Of a DNA stretch of 64,000 nt, positions 27,254-36,546 are shown one piece after another (within the stretch, counting starts at the first letter, position 1; each line of letters begins with the position of its first letter). The translations under genes were made by a program, and so were the position numbers. Source of the DNA: Natrinema mahii (GTDB lineage Archaea > Halobacteriota > Halobacteria > Halobacteriales > Natrialbaceae). The notes below the pieces were generated by a model. That model ran no database searches and was not told the DNA's origin. It saw nothing but the letters and a program-made list of their open reading frames with translations. The stretch covers positions 806,001-870,000 of the forward strand of contig JHUT02000001.1 in the NCBI GenBank assembly GCA_000690595.2, written 5' to 3'.

Positions 27254-28210
27254 GTGAATCTCTATCGTAGCGCCCGGGCAGTCGCCGGGGCGTCCGGTGA
27301 CGACGCGATCGACTGGCGGTCCGCCGCGGAGGCCGCCAAGGCCGCGACCGACCCCGGCTCGCTCGACCTCGAGGCCGGCGAGCGCGAGGCCTACGCCCGC
27401 GACGTCCGCGACGCCAGGGCGGCCGTCCGCGCCGTCTCCGGGGCCGAGTTCGACGTCCCCGAGACGATCGAGATCCAGAACCGCCACCACTGGATCGACG
27501 CCAACGTCGCCACCTTCGAACGAGTCATGGGCACCCTCGAGACCCACACCGGCACGTTCCCCGGGATCGCACGGACGATCAACACGGGGACGATGACCGT
27601 CATGCTCTCCTTTCTCGGGCGGAACGTCCTCGGTCAGTACGATCCGCTGTTGCTCGCCGAGGCCCCTGCCGACGACCACGCGCTGTATTTCGTCCGGCCG
27701 AACATCCTCAACGCGGCCGACCAGCTCGACGTCGACGCCGACCGGTTCCGCCGCTGGATCGCCTTCCACGAGGTGACCCACGCCGCCGAGTTCGGGGCCG
27801 CGCCGTGGCTCTCCGACTACCTCGAGACCCGGATGGAAGACGGGATCGCGAACCTCTCGGAGGGGTCGTTCGACCGCGAGGCGTTCCGCGACTTGGACGC
27901 CGCGATGACCGTCGTCGAGGGGTACGCCGAACTCCTGATGGACCACGCCTTCGACGACGAGTACGAGGACCTGCGACGCAAACTCGACGAGCGCCGGCAG
28001 GGGCGGGGCCCGATCCAGCGGGTCTTCCGACGGCTGCTCGGCCTGGGGCTCAAAGAGCGCCAGTACGAACGCGGCAAGGACTTCTTCGAACACGTCGTCG
28101 CGGTTCGGGACCTCGAGACGGCGAGTCTCGTCTGGGAGGGGCCGGAGTACCTGCCGAGCCACGACGAACTCGACGCGCCGGGGACGTGGCTCCGGCGCGT
28201 CAACCGCTGA
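27254..28210 (+). CDS. DUF2342-family zinc metalloprotease-like protein (F420 biosynthesis-associated annotation)
   Basis: The 318-residue protein contains a zincin-type motif HEVTHAAEF at about 176-184 and a downstream glutamate in EGYAELLMDHAF. The N-terminal region includes WIDANVATFERVMGTLE, typical of DUF2342. This family is often labelled coenzyme F420 biosynthesis-associated because of genome context in actinobacteria; direct evidence for protease activity is limited. The GTG at 27254 is chosen because it begins VNLYRSARAVAG, similar to family starts, with the previous gene ending 65 bp upstream. Confidence 0.85.
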   Translation: MNLYRSARAVAGASGDDAIDWRSAAEAAKAATDPGSLDLEAGEREAYARDVRDARAAVRAVSGAEFDVPETIEIQNRHHWIDANVATFERVMGTLETHTGTFPGIARTINTGTMTVMLSFLGRNVLGQYDPLLLAEAPADDHALYFVRPNILNAADQLDVDADRFRRWIAFHEVTHAAEFGAAPWLSDYLETRMEDGIANLSEGSFDREAFRDLDAAMTVVEGYAELLMDHAFDDEYEDLRRKLDERRQGRGPIQRVFRRLLGLGLKERQYERGKDFFEHVVAVRDLETASLVWEGPEYLPSHDELDAPGTWLRRVNR

Positions 28211-28439
28211 ACTGAACCAGCGCTTTTCAAATCGGGTTGAGGTCGACGGTGGCGCTTCCGAAAACGGAACGCAACGACGAGCGCCCTGCGATCGTGGCAA
28301 CTAGGGAATGCCACGCCCTCCCCAGCCGATTCGTTCGGACTACGTCCTCACTCATCCCTCGCACAGCGCCGTCGACCGCCCTCACTGTCGTTCGGTCGGT
28401 CGCCAGTGCGCGCCACCGCATAGCGGGTGCTGGGTCGAC

Positions 28440-28655
28440 TCATCCGGTCGTGATCCAGAGCAGGTACCAGAGCAACGCGCTCCCGGCGACGATACCGCCG
28501 AGGACCGCCGCACCGATCACCACCGGCGACGCCTCGCCCTGGAACGCGACCAGCCCGCCCGACAGACCGACCAGCAACACGAAGGCGGCCTTGAGCTGCG
28601 TACTCGCGTCCGTAACGTCCCTCGAGCCCGACGGCTCCCGACCCCGTCGGCTCAT
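28440..28655 (-). CDS. Small two-helix membrane protein
   Basis: The 71-residue protein has a charged N-terminus and two hydrophobic helices (LKAAFVLLVGLSGGLVAF and VVIGAAVLGGIVAGSALLWY). Its start overlaps the stop of the SnoaL-like gene by ATGA, indicating a translationally coupled two-gene operon. The function is unknown. Confidence 0.65.
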   Translation of the reverse strand: MSRRGREPSGSRDVTDASTQLKAAFVLLVGLSGGLVAFQGEASPVVIGAAVLGGIVAGSALLWYLLWITTG

Positions 28656-29050
28656 AGCTCGTGCGGGGCGCTGACGTGCATGAGCGCGAACCGCCAGTCG
28701 GGCCCGCTCGAGTCGTCCGCGGGGACCAGCGTTCCGCTCCAGCGGCTGTCGAACCGGTGTCGGTCACCACTCTCCGTGTCGGTCCAGGCCATCGTCACCT
28801 CGTCGGCGTAGGTCGCGACCCCCTCGCGCCGATCGACGACGGGGTTGTGGCTCTCGATCGTCCAGTCCGTGGTCGTCTTGGTCTGTTCCGCGAGGGCCGC
28901 GGCGACGGCCCCGCCGCCGAACAGCGACTCGCTGATGCCGAACTTCACCGTCGACTCGTCGGCGAGGAAGTACGGCTCGAGGGGGTCGCCGTTCCGGAGC
29001 GCGTCGTAGTAGTCGCGGACGACGGTCTCGGGGCTCGCGGTCGCTGACAT
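28652..29050 (-). CDS. SnoaL/NTF2-like protein (DUF4440-type fold)
   Basis: The 132-residue protein starts MSATASPETVVRDYYDALRNGD, the usual helix of NTF2-like cone folds. It continues with a curved beta sheet (DWTIESHNPVVDRREGVATY, then VTMAWTD and DWRFALMHVS). Such proteins bind small ligands or act as small enzymes, and no substrate can be named. ATG 29050 was chosen because it begins the first helix directly. Divergent from vapBC, with a shared 97-bp promoter region. Confidence 0.75.
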   Translation of the reverse strand: MSATASPETVVRDYYDALRNGDPLEPYFLADESTVKFGISESLFGGGAVAAALAEQTKTTTDWTIESHNPVVDRREGVATYADEVTMAWTDTESGDRHRFDSRWSGTLVPADDSSGPDWRFALMHVSAPHEL

Positions 29051-29147
29051 GGCTGTATCCTCGGCGGCCGTTTTCAAAGAGCCATCGGACGCGGGAGCGG
29101 TCTCGAACGGTAGTAAGCATTTTGCATACGCATACGTATTCCCATAC

Positions 29148-29375
29148 ATGGGAGACACGTCGATCCGCGTTTCTGACGAAGCGAAAGACCGACTGGATCT
29201 CCATAAGCGTGAGGACGAAAGCTACGAGGACGTGATTCTACGACTCACGGAAGGCGACAAGTGGGCCGGCTTCGGCGTCCTTTCGGAAACGGACACGGAA
29301 ACGCGGGCGGGGCTGGAGACGATGCGAGAAGAGTTGCGGGCGGGAACGCGGGACCGAATCGAGGAATCAAAGTAG
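29148..29375 (+). CDS. vapB: VapB-type antitoxin
   Basis: The 75-residue protein begins MGDTSIRVSDEAKDRLDLHK, a ribbon-helix-helix DNA-binding segment. A C-terminal toxin-binding arm with acidic and charged residues follows. Its stop is immediately followed by the VapC start, the normal type II operon order. The short upstream region contains overlapping CATACG repeats and the palindrome ATACGTAT, possible autoregulatory operator sites. Confidence 0.85.
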   Translation: MGDTSIRVSDEAKDRLDLHKREDESYEDVILRLTEGDKWAGFGVLSETDTETRAGLETMREELRAGTRDRIEESK

Positions 29376-29780
29376 ATGCTCGTACTTGATAACAACCTCC
29401 TCAGCGATTATCTCGACGGAACCGACGACGCTCGTCGCTTCCTGCAGCGGTACGAACAGGAGGCGTGGGGAGTGCCGGCGATAGTCCTCTACGAGGCGTA
29501 CATGGGTGCCGTACACGGCTACATCGACGGTACCCCGGACGCGATCCGACGGGCCGTCACATCGTCGATGGACGTACTCGACGTGACCGCACGGACGGCC
29601 GACGAGGCCACATCGTTGCAGCGCGAATTGCTGGATCGAGGCGTCCCGGCGGACCACCCGGACGCGCTCATCGCGGCGGTCGCTCGCGAACACGGAGCGA
29701 CGTTCGCGACCGCCGAGAAACACTTCTGGGACGACGAGGTGCAGCCGGTCCTCTCCGTTGCGGAATACGATCCGTACTGA
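29376..29780 (+). CDS. vapC: VapC-type PIN-domain toxin (ribonuclease)
   Basis: The 134-residue PIN domain has the acidic cluster D5 (LVLDNN), E40 (LYEAYMG), D96 (HPDALIA) and a later acidic residue in the TAEKHF region. These would coordinate a divalent metal for RNA cleavage. VapC toxins usually cut specific tRNAs or rRNA; the target is unknown. Zero spacing with vapB indicates co-translation. Confidence 0.88.
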   Translation: MLVLDNNLLSDYLDGTDDARRFLQRYEQEAWGVPAIVLYEAYMGAVHGYIDGTPDAIRRAVTSSMDVLDVTARTADEATSLQRELLDRGVPADHPDALIAAVAREHGATFATAEKHFWDDEVQPVLSVAEYDPY

Positions 29781-29809
29781 ACGCGAACGCCTCGACCGCG
29801 TCCCGACCG

Positions 29810-30361
29810 CTACATGAAGCCGCGATCGACCTCGTCGGTCTCGATCAGGTCCTCGAGTTCGCTGTTCAGCAGTTCGTCGGCTTCTTCGAACCGCTCCGAG
29901 AGGGCCGCGAGGTCGTCGGGGCGGTCGTACTGGTCGTACTCCATCGGGCCAAAGGCCGGACTGTCGAGCGCGTCCATCACGTCGTCGAACAGGTCCTGCG
30001 GCCGGGTCGGTGCGTCCGCGTGGGTCTCGAGTACCGTCTCGAGGCGCTTCCCGACCGTCTCGGCCTGCGCCTCGTCCTCGGGGGGTGACTGGACCGCGAA
30101 GCGGCCGCCCGACTCTCGCTCGGGCATGAACGACCCGATCTCGTCGTCGAGATTCCGGGCGACGCGGGTACCGACGCCTCGGACCTCGAATGGGTTTTTG
30201 GCGTACGTTTTCAGGAAGAAGACGCCGGCCCGGGGATGCGCGAGGTACATGTCTTCGCCGACGCCGCCGGCGCGGTCGCCGGCGACTGCGCGCCAGTCCT
30301 CCGGATCGACGTCGCGCTCCGTGACGTCCTCGAGTACGTCCTGCCACTCGCGTATCCGCAT
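29810..30361 (-). CDS. Conserved haloarchaeal protein of unknown function
   Basis: The 183-residue acidic protein starts MRIREWQDVLEDVTERDVDP. It contains a hydrophobic core with YLAHPRAGVFFLKTYAKNPF and a long acidic helical C-terminus (FEEADELLNSELEDLIETDE). No known domain is recognised. The chosen ATG at 30361 removes an upstream arginine-rich extension. Convergent with vapC, 29 bp apart. Confidence 0.65.
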   Translation of the reverse strand: MRIREWQDVLEDVTERDVDPEDWRAVAGDRAGGVGEDMYLAHPRAGVFFLKTYAKNPFEVRGVGTRVARNLDDEIGSFMPERESGGRFAVQSPPEDEAQAETVGKRLETVLETHADAPTRPQDLFDDVMDALDSPAFGPMEYDQYDRPDDLAALSERFEEADELLNSELEDLIETDEVDRGFM

Positions 30362-30509
30362 AGGTGAGAGTTGGATCGCCGGCAGAAAAGAACGTATCGG
30401 TTCCACCGAAAAACGCCGAGAACGGACTGTTACGCGCCGTAACGGACCGTTCCGGAACCGAAAGGAATACACTGGGCCCGCCGACAGAAAGCGTAACCGA
30501 CGCTTTCCA

Positions 30510-30749
30510 ATGTCAACTCGTCGCTCACCGTCGCTCGTCGACCTGTTTCGCGCCGCACCCGCCAAGAGTTCGCTGCTGACGGTCGCGCCGCTGGCGCTGG
30601 CGCTTGGCCAGCTCTGGAACAGTTACGTCAACGGCGTCTCGCCGGTCGTTTCGATCGGCTTCGCCGTCGTCATGATCGCCTTCTCGGTCGTCGCGATGGG
30701 CCACCACGCCGCCGAACACCGGCTCCGCCGGCTCGAGGCCGACCCTTAG
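30510..30749 (+). CDS. Small two-helix membrane protein
   Basis: The 79-residue protein has helices SLLTVAPLALALGQLW and VSIGFAVVMIAFSVVAMG and ends with a histidine- and arginine-rich tail (HHAAEHRLRRLEADP). Its 3' end overlaps the convergent gene by 4 bp. The function is unknown. Confidence 0.65.
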   Translation: MSTRRSPSLVDLFRAAPAKSSLLTVAPLALALGQLWNSYVNGVSPVVSIGFAVVMIAFSVVAMGHHAAEHRLRRLEADP

Positions 30750-31318
30750 ATCCCCGTGCCGGAGTCGGTCGCGACCGTTCGGGCCTCGCGGGCTTCGTAG
30801 GCGTTGTACCCCGCGAGCCCGGCGATCAGGAGTCCGGTCACGAGCGTACTCCAGAACAGCCCGCCGGTCATCCCGAGCAGGGCGGCCGAGACGATCAGCC
30901 AGATCCCGAGCAGCGCGACCAGCGAGGCGACGGCCGGGCTGAGCGGGATGTCGTTCGTCACGCGATAGTAGTTGTAGCCGGCGGCCAGCGCGACCGCGAG
31001 TCCGACGAGGACGTCGTTGGACGCGGGAGCGCCACCGCTCTGGAAAACCAGCACCGAAAGCGCGACCCACGCGCCGAGGACGGCGACCAGCAGACAGACG
31101 ACCGCGGTCTTGCGCCGTCGTTCCTCGCTGGCGACCTGTGTCGACTCGTCCTGCGGGTCGCGGCCGCCGGTGCGCTCCCCGTCGCCGACGCCGGTCCCCG
31201 AGTCGATGTCGGCCGACGCCGATTCCGGTCGGTCGAGCGGGCCGTCGTCGGTCGGCGGCTCGTCGCCGGCTCCGGGCCCGTCACCCCGCCGACGGTCGTC
31301 GCCGTTCGGGTCACTCAT
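30746..31318 (-). CDS. Four-helix membrane protein with acidic N-terminal domain
   Basis: The 190-residue protein has a disordered, acidic first 70 residues. Helices follow at about 72-92 (TAVVCLLVAVLGAWVALSVL), 101-117, 127-147 and 150-170, with short loops. It ends with a charged tail and TGI. A haloarchaeal membrane protein with no assigned role. ATG 31318 gives the common MSDPNGDDRR start. Confidence 0.68.
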   Translation of the reverse strand: MSDPNGDDRRRGDGPGAGDEPPTDDGPLDRPESASADIDSGTGVGDGERTGGRDPQDESTQVASEERRRKTAVVCLLVAVLGAWVALSVLVFQSGGAPASNDVLVGLAVALAAGYNYYRVTNDIPLSPAVASLVALLGIWLIVSAALLGMTGGLFWSTLVTGLLIAGLAGYNAYEAREARTVATDSGTGI

Positions 31319-31504
31319 AGTACGGCCGTTCGGGTCGCGATTGCAAAAACCGCCCGTCCGTTCCACTCGCGGCCGGCCGGGAGCGGAGCCCGGGAACGCC
31401 GGTAAGTGAATGTTATCGTGGGAATCGCGTCCCGCGAGCGGGGAGGCGAGCCGATCGCCGCCGGGACCGATAGCGTTTTTGATCGCTCGCTCGTGACGAT
31501 AGCT

Positions 31505-34282
31505 GTGTACGTACGCGGAACCGTCGCCGGCGAGGTCGACGTGCGAACGGTGTCGACGAGCTACGGCGAGAGCGACCTCGCCGAGGTACCGCTCCGACTC
31601 GCGACCGGCGACGAGCCTGCCGGCGACGCTACGCCGACGCGCAGCGACGGCGGCACGGCGGCCGTCGCGGACGGCCGCGAAACGACGGTGACGCTCTGGA
31701 ACAAGTGGACCGAGTCGGCCGAGTTGCTCGAGCCGGGGATGGAACTGGTCGTCACGAACGCGAAAGAAGAGGAGTATCAGGGCGAGACGACGTACGCGAC
31801 GACGGGTGACTCCTACGTCGTCGTCGAGCCCTCCTTTCTCGTCAGCGTGACCTCGATCCGCAACTGGGTGGAGTGTCCCCGGCTGTACTACCTGAACAAA
31901 CTCTCTGGCGTGCCGCTGAACTACCCCGTGGTGAAAGGGACCCTCGTCCACGAGGTCTTCGGCGACCTGTTGCGGGGCCGGGACATAGCGGAGTCGATCG
32001 ATGCCCGCGTCGAGGAACGAGGCCTTCAGTTGGGGCTGCTGGGCGAAACGCCCGACGCAGTCAAAGAAGAGATCCGGGAGAACGCCACGGCGATCGAAGG
32101 CTGGCTCGAGCAGGGCCGGCTGACCGAGGAAGACAGTTGGCGCTCGGAGCAGCTCTTGATCAGCGAGACGTTCGGCATTCGGGGCCGGGCCGACGCCGTG
32201 CGCCGGGGCGCGCCGGTCGAACTCAAGACCGGCAAGAACCTCAAGAAGGAGCCGCGGTTCAAGGACAAGGTGCAGGCCGCCTGTTACGCGCTCTTGCTCG
32301 AGGAACACGGCGGCGACGTCGACACCGGCACCCTGCTCTACACGAAGAACTCGGCGCTCGATCGCAACGAGGAGACCGGCGACCTGACCCCGGCCAAGGA
32401 GTTCTCGATGGGCGACGGGCTCCTGAAGTACGTCGTCCGGCTCCGCAACGAGATCGCCGCAAAGGAGATGAGCGGCGAGATTCCGACCGGCTACGAGGCC
32501 GACGCGAAATGCGAGTACTGCTTCGAGCAGGACACCTGCATGGTCGTCTCCGGCCGACTCGATCAGGAGTCGAAGGCGGGCCAGATCGGTCAGGCGCTGC
32601 CCGACGAGGAGATCGAGTACTTCGACCGGTTCTACCGGGCGATCGAGGAGGAGCGCCGGGAAGTTCACCGCGAGTACGCCAAGCTCTGGGAGCAGACCGC
32701 GCAGGAACGGGCCGACGACGACCGCGCGCTGATCGACCTCGAGTTCGTCGCAAAACGGCCGCTCGAGGGCGGGCGCTGGGAACTGCGGGCCCGGCGGACC
32801 GGCGGCGCGAACTCGAAGCTCCGCGAGGGCGATCTGGTGCTGGCAAGCGACGGGGATCCGGTGCGGGGCGACTCGGAACTCGCGCGGATCGAGCGCTTAG
32901 ACGACGAGGTCGTGATCACGGCGGACGAGCCGGTCGAGGTCACCCGACTCGACGTCTACCCCTCCGAGCTGACGACCGACCGGCTGCTCGTCGCGATGCA
33001 CGACGCGCTCCTGAAAGGCGACGAGCGGCGAAAGGACGTCCTGTTCGGGCGCGCGGAGCCCGAGTTCGCGGAGATCGACGAGACGTTCATCGACAACAAC
33101 GAGAAGCAAAACGAGGCCGTTCGGAAAGCCGTCGGTGCTGAGGACTGCGCGCTGATTCACGGCCCGCCGGGGACCGGGAAGACCTACACTATCGCCCGGG
33201 CCATCCGCGCGATGGTCGAACGCGGCGAGCGCGTCCTGCTCTCGGCGTTTACGAACCGGGCCGTCGACAACGCCTTGGAGGCCCTGCTCGAGCAACTCGA
33301 GGACGTGATCGACGAGGACAGCGTTGCGTCGGAGACGCAACGGAGTGGAGACGGCGAAGCCGTCGACGTCGTCCGCGTCGGCTCCGAGAGCGGGGTCAGC
33401 GACGAGATGGAGCCCTACCGGCTCGAGCGGGCGGGCGAGCCCGCCGAGCGGGTCGCCGAACTCGAGGAGGCACAGGTGGTGGCGGCGACGACCGCGACCT
33501 GCGGCTCGCGGATCATGAAAGAGCAGGCCTTCGACGCCGCGCTGGTCGACGAGGCCGCCCAGTTGACCGAGCCCGGCACCTGTGCGGCGGTCAACCTGGC
33601 CGACCGGTTCGTGCTGGTCGGCGACCACGAGCAGCTGCCGCCCGTCGTGCGGGCCGAGAACGACCTCACCGAGTCGCTGTTCGAGCGGCTGGTCGAGCGC
33701 TATCCCGACGCCGGCGTCATGCTCGATCGCCAGTACCGGATGAACCAACGCATTCAGGTCTTCGCCTCCACTGAGTTCTACGACGGGGGGTTGCGGCCGG
33801 CGACGCCCGCGGTCGCGGGGCGAACACTGGACGACCTCGAGGGCGTCTCCCGGGACGCCCTGCCCGAGGGCCTGTCCGATCCCGTCTCGTTCGTCGACGT
33901 CGAGGGCGACCGGAGCCAGTATACCGACAGCGAGGAGGCCGAACGAATCGCCGACCTGATCGAGCGCTACGAGGCGGCCGGCCTCGACCGGTCGGAGATC
34001 GGCGTCATCGCGCCGTTTCGGGCACAGGTCTCGGAAATCGCGAGTACGGTCCCCGACGACGTCACCGTCGACACCGTCGACCGCTTCCAGGGCTCGAGTC
34101 AGGAACTCATCATCGTCTCCTTCACCGCGACCGGGTCGCTCGAGGGGCCGATCTTCGAGGACTATCGGCGGATCAACGTCGCGCTGACCCGCCCCAAGCG
34201 GGCGCTGGTACTGGTCGGCGACTCGCGGGCGCTCGCGAGCGATCCGGTCTACGAGCGCATGCTCGAGTGGGCACAGCGGTGA
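31505..34282 (+). CDS. Dna2-like nuclease-helicase with iron-sulfur cluster
   Basis: The 925-residue protein combines a PD-(D/E)XK nuclease of the Cas4/RecB type with an SF1B helicase. The nuclease has VECPRLYYLNK (first cluster cysteine), KGTLVHEVFG, ADAVRRGAPVELKTGKN, and CEYCFEQDTC (three remaining cluster cysteines). The helicase carries Walker A GPPGTGKT, LVDEAAQL, VGDHEQLPPVV, DRQYRMNQ, DRFQGSSQELIIVSF and LTRPKRALVLVGD. It likely processes DNA ends, flaps or replication intermediates. The GTG at 31505 begins VYVRGTVAGEV, typical of this family, with T-rich promoter-like DNA before it; GTG 31406 would add 33 residues. Confidence 0.9.
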   Translation: MYVRGTVAGEVDVRTVSTSYGESDLAEVPLRLATGDEPAGDATPTRSDGGTAAVADGRETTVTLWNKWTESAELLEPGMELVVTNAKEEEYQGETTYATTGDSYVVVEPSFLVSVTSIRNWVECPRLYYLNKLSGVPLNYPVVKGTLVHEVFGDLLRGRDIAESIDARVEERGLQLGLLGETPDAVKEEIRENATAIEGWLEQGRLTEEDSWRSEQLLISETFGIRGRADAVRRGAPVELKTGKNLKKEPRFKDKVQAACYALLLEEHGGDVDTGTLLYTKNSALDRNEETGDLTPAKEFSMGDGLLKYVVRLRNEIAAKEMSGEIPTGYEADAKCEYCFEQDTCMVVSGRLDQESKAGQIGQALPDEEIEYFDRFYRAIEEERREVHREYAKLWEQTAQERADDDRALIDLEFVAKRPLEGGRWELRARRTGGANSKLREGDLVLASDGDPVRGDSELARIERLDDEVVITADEPVEVTRLDVYPSELTTDRLLVAMHDALLKGDERRKDVLFGRAEPEFAEIDETFIDNNEKQNEAVRKAVGAEDCALIHGPPGTGKTYTIARAIRAMVERGERVLLSAFTNRAVDNALEALLEQLEDVIDEDSVASETQRSGDGEAVDVVRVGSESGVSDEMEPYRLERAGEPAERVAELEEAQVVAATTATCGSRIMKEQAFDAALVDEAAQLTEPGTCAAVNLADRFVLVGDHEQLPPVVRAENDLTESLFERLVERYPDAGVMLDRQYRMNQRIQVFASTEFYDGGLRPATPAVAGRTLDDLEGVSRDALPEGLSDPVSFVDVEGDRSQYTDSEEAERIADLIERYEAAGLDRSEIGVIAPFRAQVSEIASTVPDDVTVDTVDRFQGSSQELIIVSFTATGSLEGPIFEDYRRINVALTRPKRALVLVGDSRALASDPVYERMLEWAQR

Positions 34283-34386
34283 CGACCGGCGCGATCGTCC
34301 GGGCGGTCGCGGCCGATCGAGCGGGACCCGCGAAACGTCCGCCGAAACGAACGTTTAGGTAGCCGACGCATCACGTGCCAGCCGAG

Positions 34387-35232
34387 ATGCGACTCGAGGC
34401 CCAGAGCGAAGCGATCCGCGGCGTCGTCCCGACCGAGTATGCGGACCTGGTCGTCTTCGTGACCGAACTCGGCGGGACGACCGCGCTGATGTTGCTGCTC
34501 GCCGTGCTGTTCTGGTGTGTCGACCGCCGCCGCAGCGCGCTCGTGATCAGCTACGCGGTGGCCGGACTGGCGCTGTTGCTCTCGCTCAAGGCGTTGTTTG
34601 CCCTCCCCAGACCGCCGGCCGACGCGATGTTGGTCCCGCTCGAGGCAGAACGCGAGGGCTACGGCTTCCCGAGCGGGCACGCCTTCGCCGCGGCGGTCGT
34701 CTACGGCGGCCTCGTCTCGGCGTACGACCGGGCGGGTGAGCCGCGGGCGCTGGCGGCCGCCGGCGCGCTCGTCGTCCTCGTCTCGCTCTCGCGGGTCGTC
34801 TTGGGGGTCCACTATCTGGGTGACGTGATCGTCGGCGCGGCGCTCGGGATCGCCTTCGTCGTCGCCATGGATCGCCTCACGCGCGGCGATCCGACGATCG
34901 GGTTCGCGATCGCGCTCGCCCTCTCGGTGCCCGCGTTCGTCATCGCCGGCGGACGAGAAGACGCCCTGCTCGGTCTCGGGGGCGCGATCGGCGGGCTGCT
35001 GGGCTCGCGGCGACTGTCCGCCCTGCCGGCGCTGCGCTCCCGACTCGAGGCCGCCGTTGTCCTCGTCGTCGGCGTGGGGTTCGTCGCGCTCGTTCGCGGA
35101 CTCGAGTCCATCGTCACGACGGTCGAACCGCTGTTGGTCGTCCTGTACGCGATCCTGGTCGCCGGCATCTTCCTCGCGCCGGCCGCCGTCGGGCGGCTCG
35201 AGATCGGCCCGCTCGAGTCGACGCGGCCGTGA
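34387..35232 (+). CDS. PAP2-family membrane phosphatase
   Basis: The 281-residue protein has about eight membrane helices. It carries the three PAP2 signature elements: KALFALPRPP, PSGHAF, and SRVVLGVHYLGDVIVG. The histidines of the second and third motifs are the catalytic pair. It probably dephosphorylates a lipid or polyprenyl phosphate at the membrane. ATG 34387 is preferred to GTG 34375. Same strand as the nuclease-helicase upstream, 104 bp apart. Confidence 0.9.
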   Translation: MRLEAQSEAIRGVVPTEYADLVVFVTELGGTTALMLLLAVLFWCVDRRRSALVISYAVAGLALLLSLKALFALPRPPADAMLVPLEAEREGYGFPSGHAFAAAVVYGGLVSAYDRAGEPRALAAAGALVVLVSLSRVVLGVHYLGDVIVGAALGIAFVVAMDRLTRGDPTIGFAIALALSVPAFVIAGGREDALLGLGGAIGGLLGSRRLSALPALRSRLEAAVVLVVGVGFVALVRGLESIVTTVEPLLVVLYAILVAGIFLAPAAVGRLEIGPLESTRP

Positions 35233-35376
35233 GCCGATTCCGTTTGGAGCAGGAGCCGGCGCGGACGACTCGGACTGTCGAATGGCGGTCGAGACGCCGT
35301 CCGTCACGAACTCGCCCACGTCTCCGGTGTGCCGGGACCGACGGGGATTTACCGCCGGTGCGGGCGTAGGAGCAGT

Positions 35377-36546
35377 ATGCTCGAGGCGTTTCGTCAGCGT
35401 CGGTCCGACGGCCGCGTCGCGATCGTGATCGTCACCGTCATCGCACTCATGTCGATCGCAACCGGGATCGGTGCGATTCTTACCCGGCCGGCCCTCGAGG
35501 GTGGCGGCTCGCTCGCCGATCTCCAGACCGCGGCGGAGTTCAGCGGGACCGTCGTCGGCTTCGCGTTGCTCGTCACCGTTTGGGGAATGCGCCGTGGCTA
35601 CCGGGTGGCGTATCTCGTTGCCGTGGGCCTCGTCTTTCTCTCCGGGGCACACGGCGTTGCCCAGTTCCGGGCGCTCTCTCTCCCGCTCGTCCTCCTCTCG
35701 ATCGGCGGGCTCGTCGTTCTCGTAACGGCGAGCCGACGGTTCACGCGTGCGAGCCACCTCAACGCGACCCAGGTCGGCGCGTTGCTTGCAATCGTCGGCG
35801 TCTGCTGCTACGGAACGGCCGGTGCGTACGCGCTCCGAAGCGGGTTCGACGGGGTCGAGGGCGTTGTCGACGCGGTGTATTTCACCGTCGTGACGGCGAG
35901 TACGGTCGGCTACGGCGACGTCCACGCGAGAACCGAGGCGGCGCGGCTGTTCGCCGTCTCGCTGGTCGTTCTCGGTCCGGCGACGCTCGCGGCCACGGCC
36001 GGCAGTCTGCTCGGTCCCGCGGTCGAGGCGCGTCTCGCGCGGGCCGGCCGACGCGCGACGGGGCAGGAGGACCGAACGGTCGGTGACGAACCAAGTGGCC
36101 GGATCCACGACGAGTCGCGGGTCGTCGTCGTCGGGGCCGGCGAGACGGTTCGGCCCGTGATCGCGGCGCTCGCCGGACGGGCATCGATCACGGTCGTGAC
36201 CGGCGAGGAATCGACCGCGGTGCTACCTGACGGTGTCGAGTCGATCGACGGCGACCCGACCGCCGAGCGGACGCTCGAGCGTGGCGCTCTCGACACCTGT
36301 GACGCGGTCCTCATCGGAGCCGGGAACCGAGACGGGGCGCGGCTGGTGGCGGCCGCCCGGTCGATGACGGACGCTCGAATCGTGGCGCTCGCCGACGGCG
36401 GGACGGTCGAAGCGCTCGAGCGGGCCGGTGCGGACGTCGTCGTCGACCCCGAAGCCCTGGTGGTCGAGGCGACGCTCGGCGCGCTGTCGGACCGGGGCGG
36501 GAACGGGAGTCAGTCGTCCGCGTCGGCTCGCTCCCAGAGCGGGTAG
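35377..36546 (+). CDS. Potassium channel protein with RCK/TrkA-N domain
   Basis: The 389-residue protein has four N-terminal membrane helices, then a pore module with the K+ filter TVGYGD (VVTASTVGYGDVHA, about 180) flanked by helices. A cytoplasmic Rossmann domain follows, carrying RVVVVGAGETVRPVIAAL and SIDGDPTAERTLERG. It is likely a ligand-gated K+ channel, important for salt-in osmotic balance. The last 37 bp overlap the convergent PurM-like gene. Confidence 0.9.
   Translation: MLEAFRQRRSDGRVAIVIVTVIALMSIATGIGAILTRPALEGGGSLADLQTAAEFSGTVVGFALLVTVWGMRRGYRVAYLVAVGLVFLSGAHGVAQFRALSLPLVLLSIGGLVVLVTASRRFTRASHLNATQVGALLAIVGVCCYGTAGAYALRSGFDGVEGVVDAVYFTVVTASTVGYGDVHARTEAARLFAVSLVVLGPATLAATAGSLLGPAVEARLARAGRRATGQEDRTVGDEPSGRIHDESRVVVVGAGETVRPVIAALAGRASITVVTGEESTAVLPDGVESIDGDPTAERTLERGALDTCDAVLIGAGNRDGARLVAAARSMTDARIVALADGGTVEALERAGADVVVDPEALVVEATLGALSDRGGNGSQSSASARSQSG

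Noticed and set aside
29100-29148. VapB operator as an extended perfect palindrome
   Set aside because: Repeats of CATACG and the small palindrome ATACGTAT are present, but the extended symmetry is weak, so no separate operator feature was listed.
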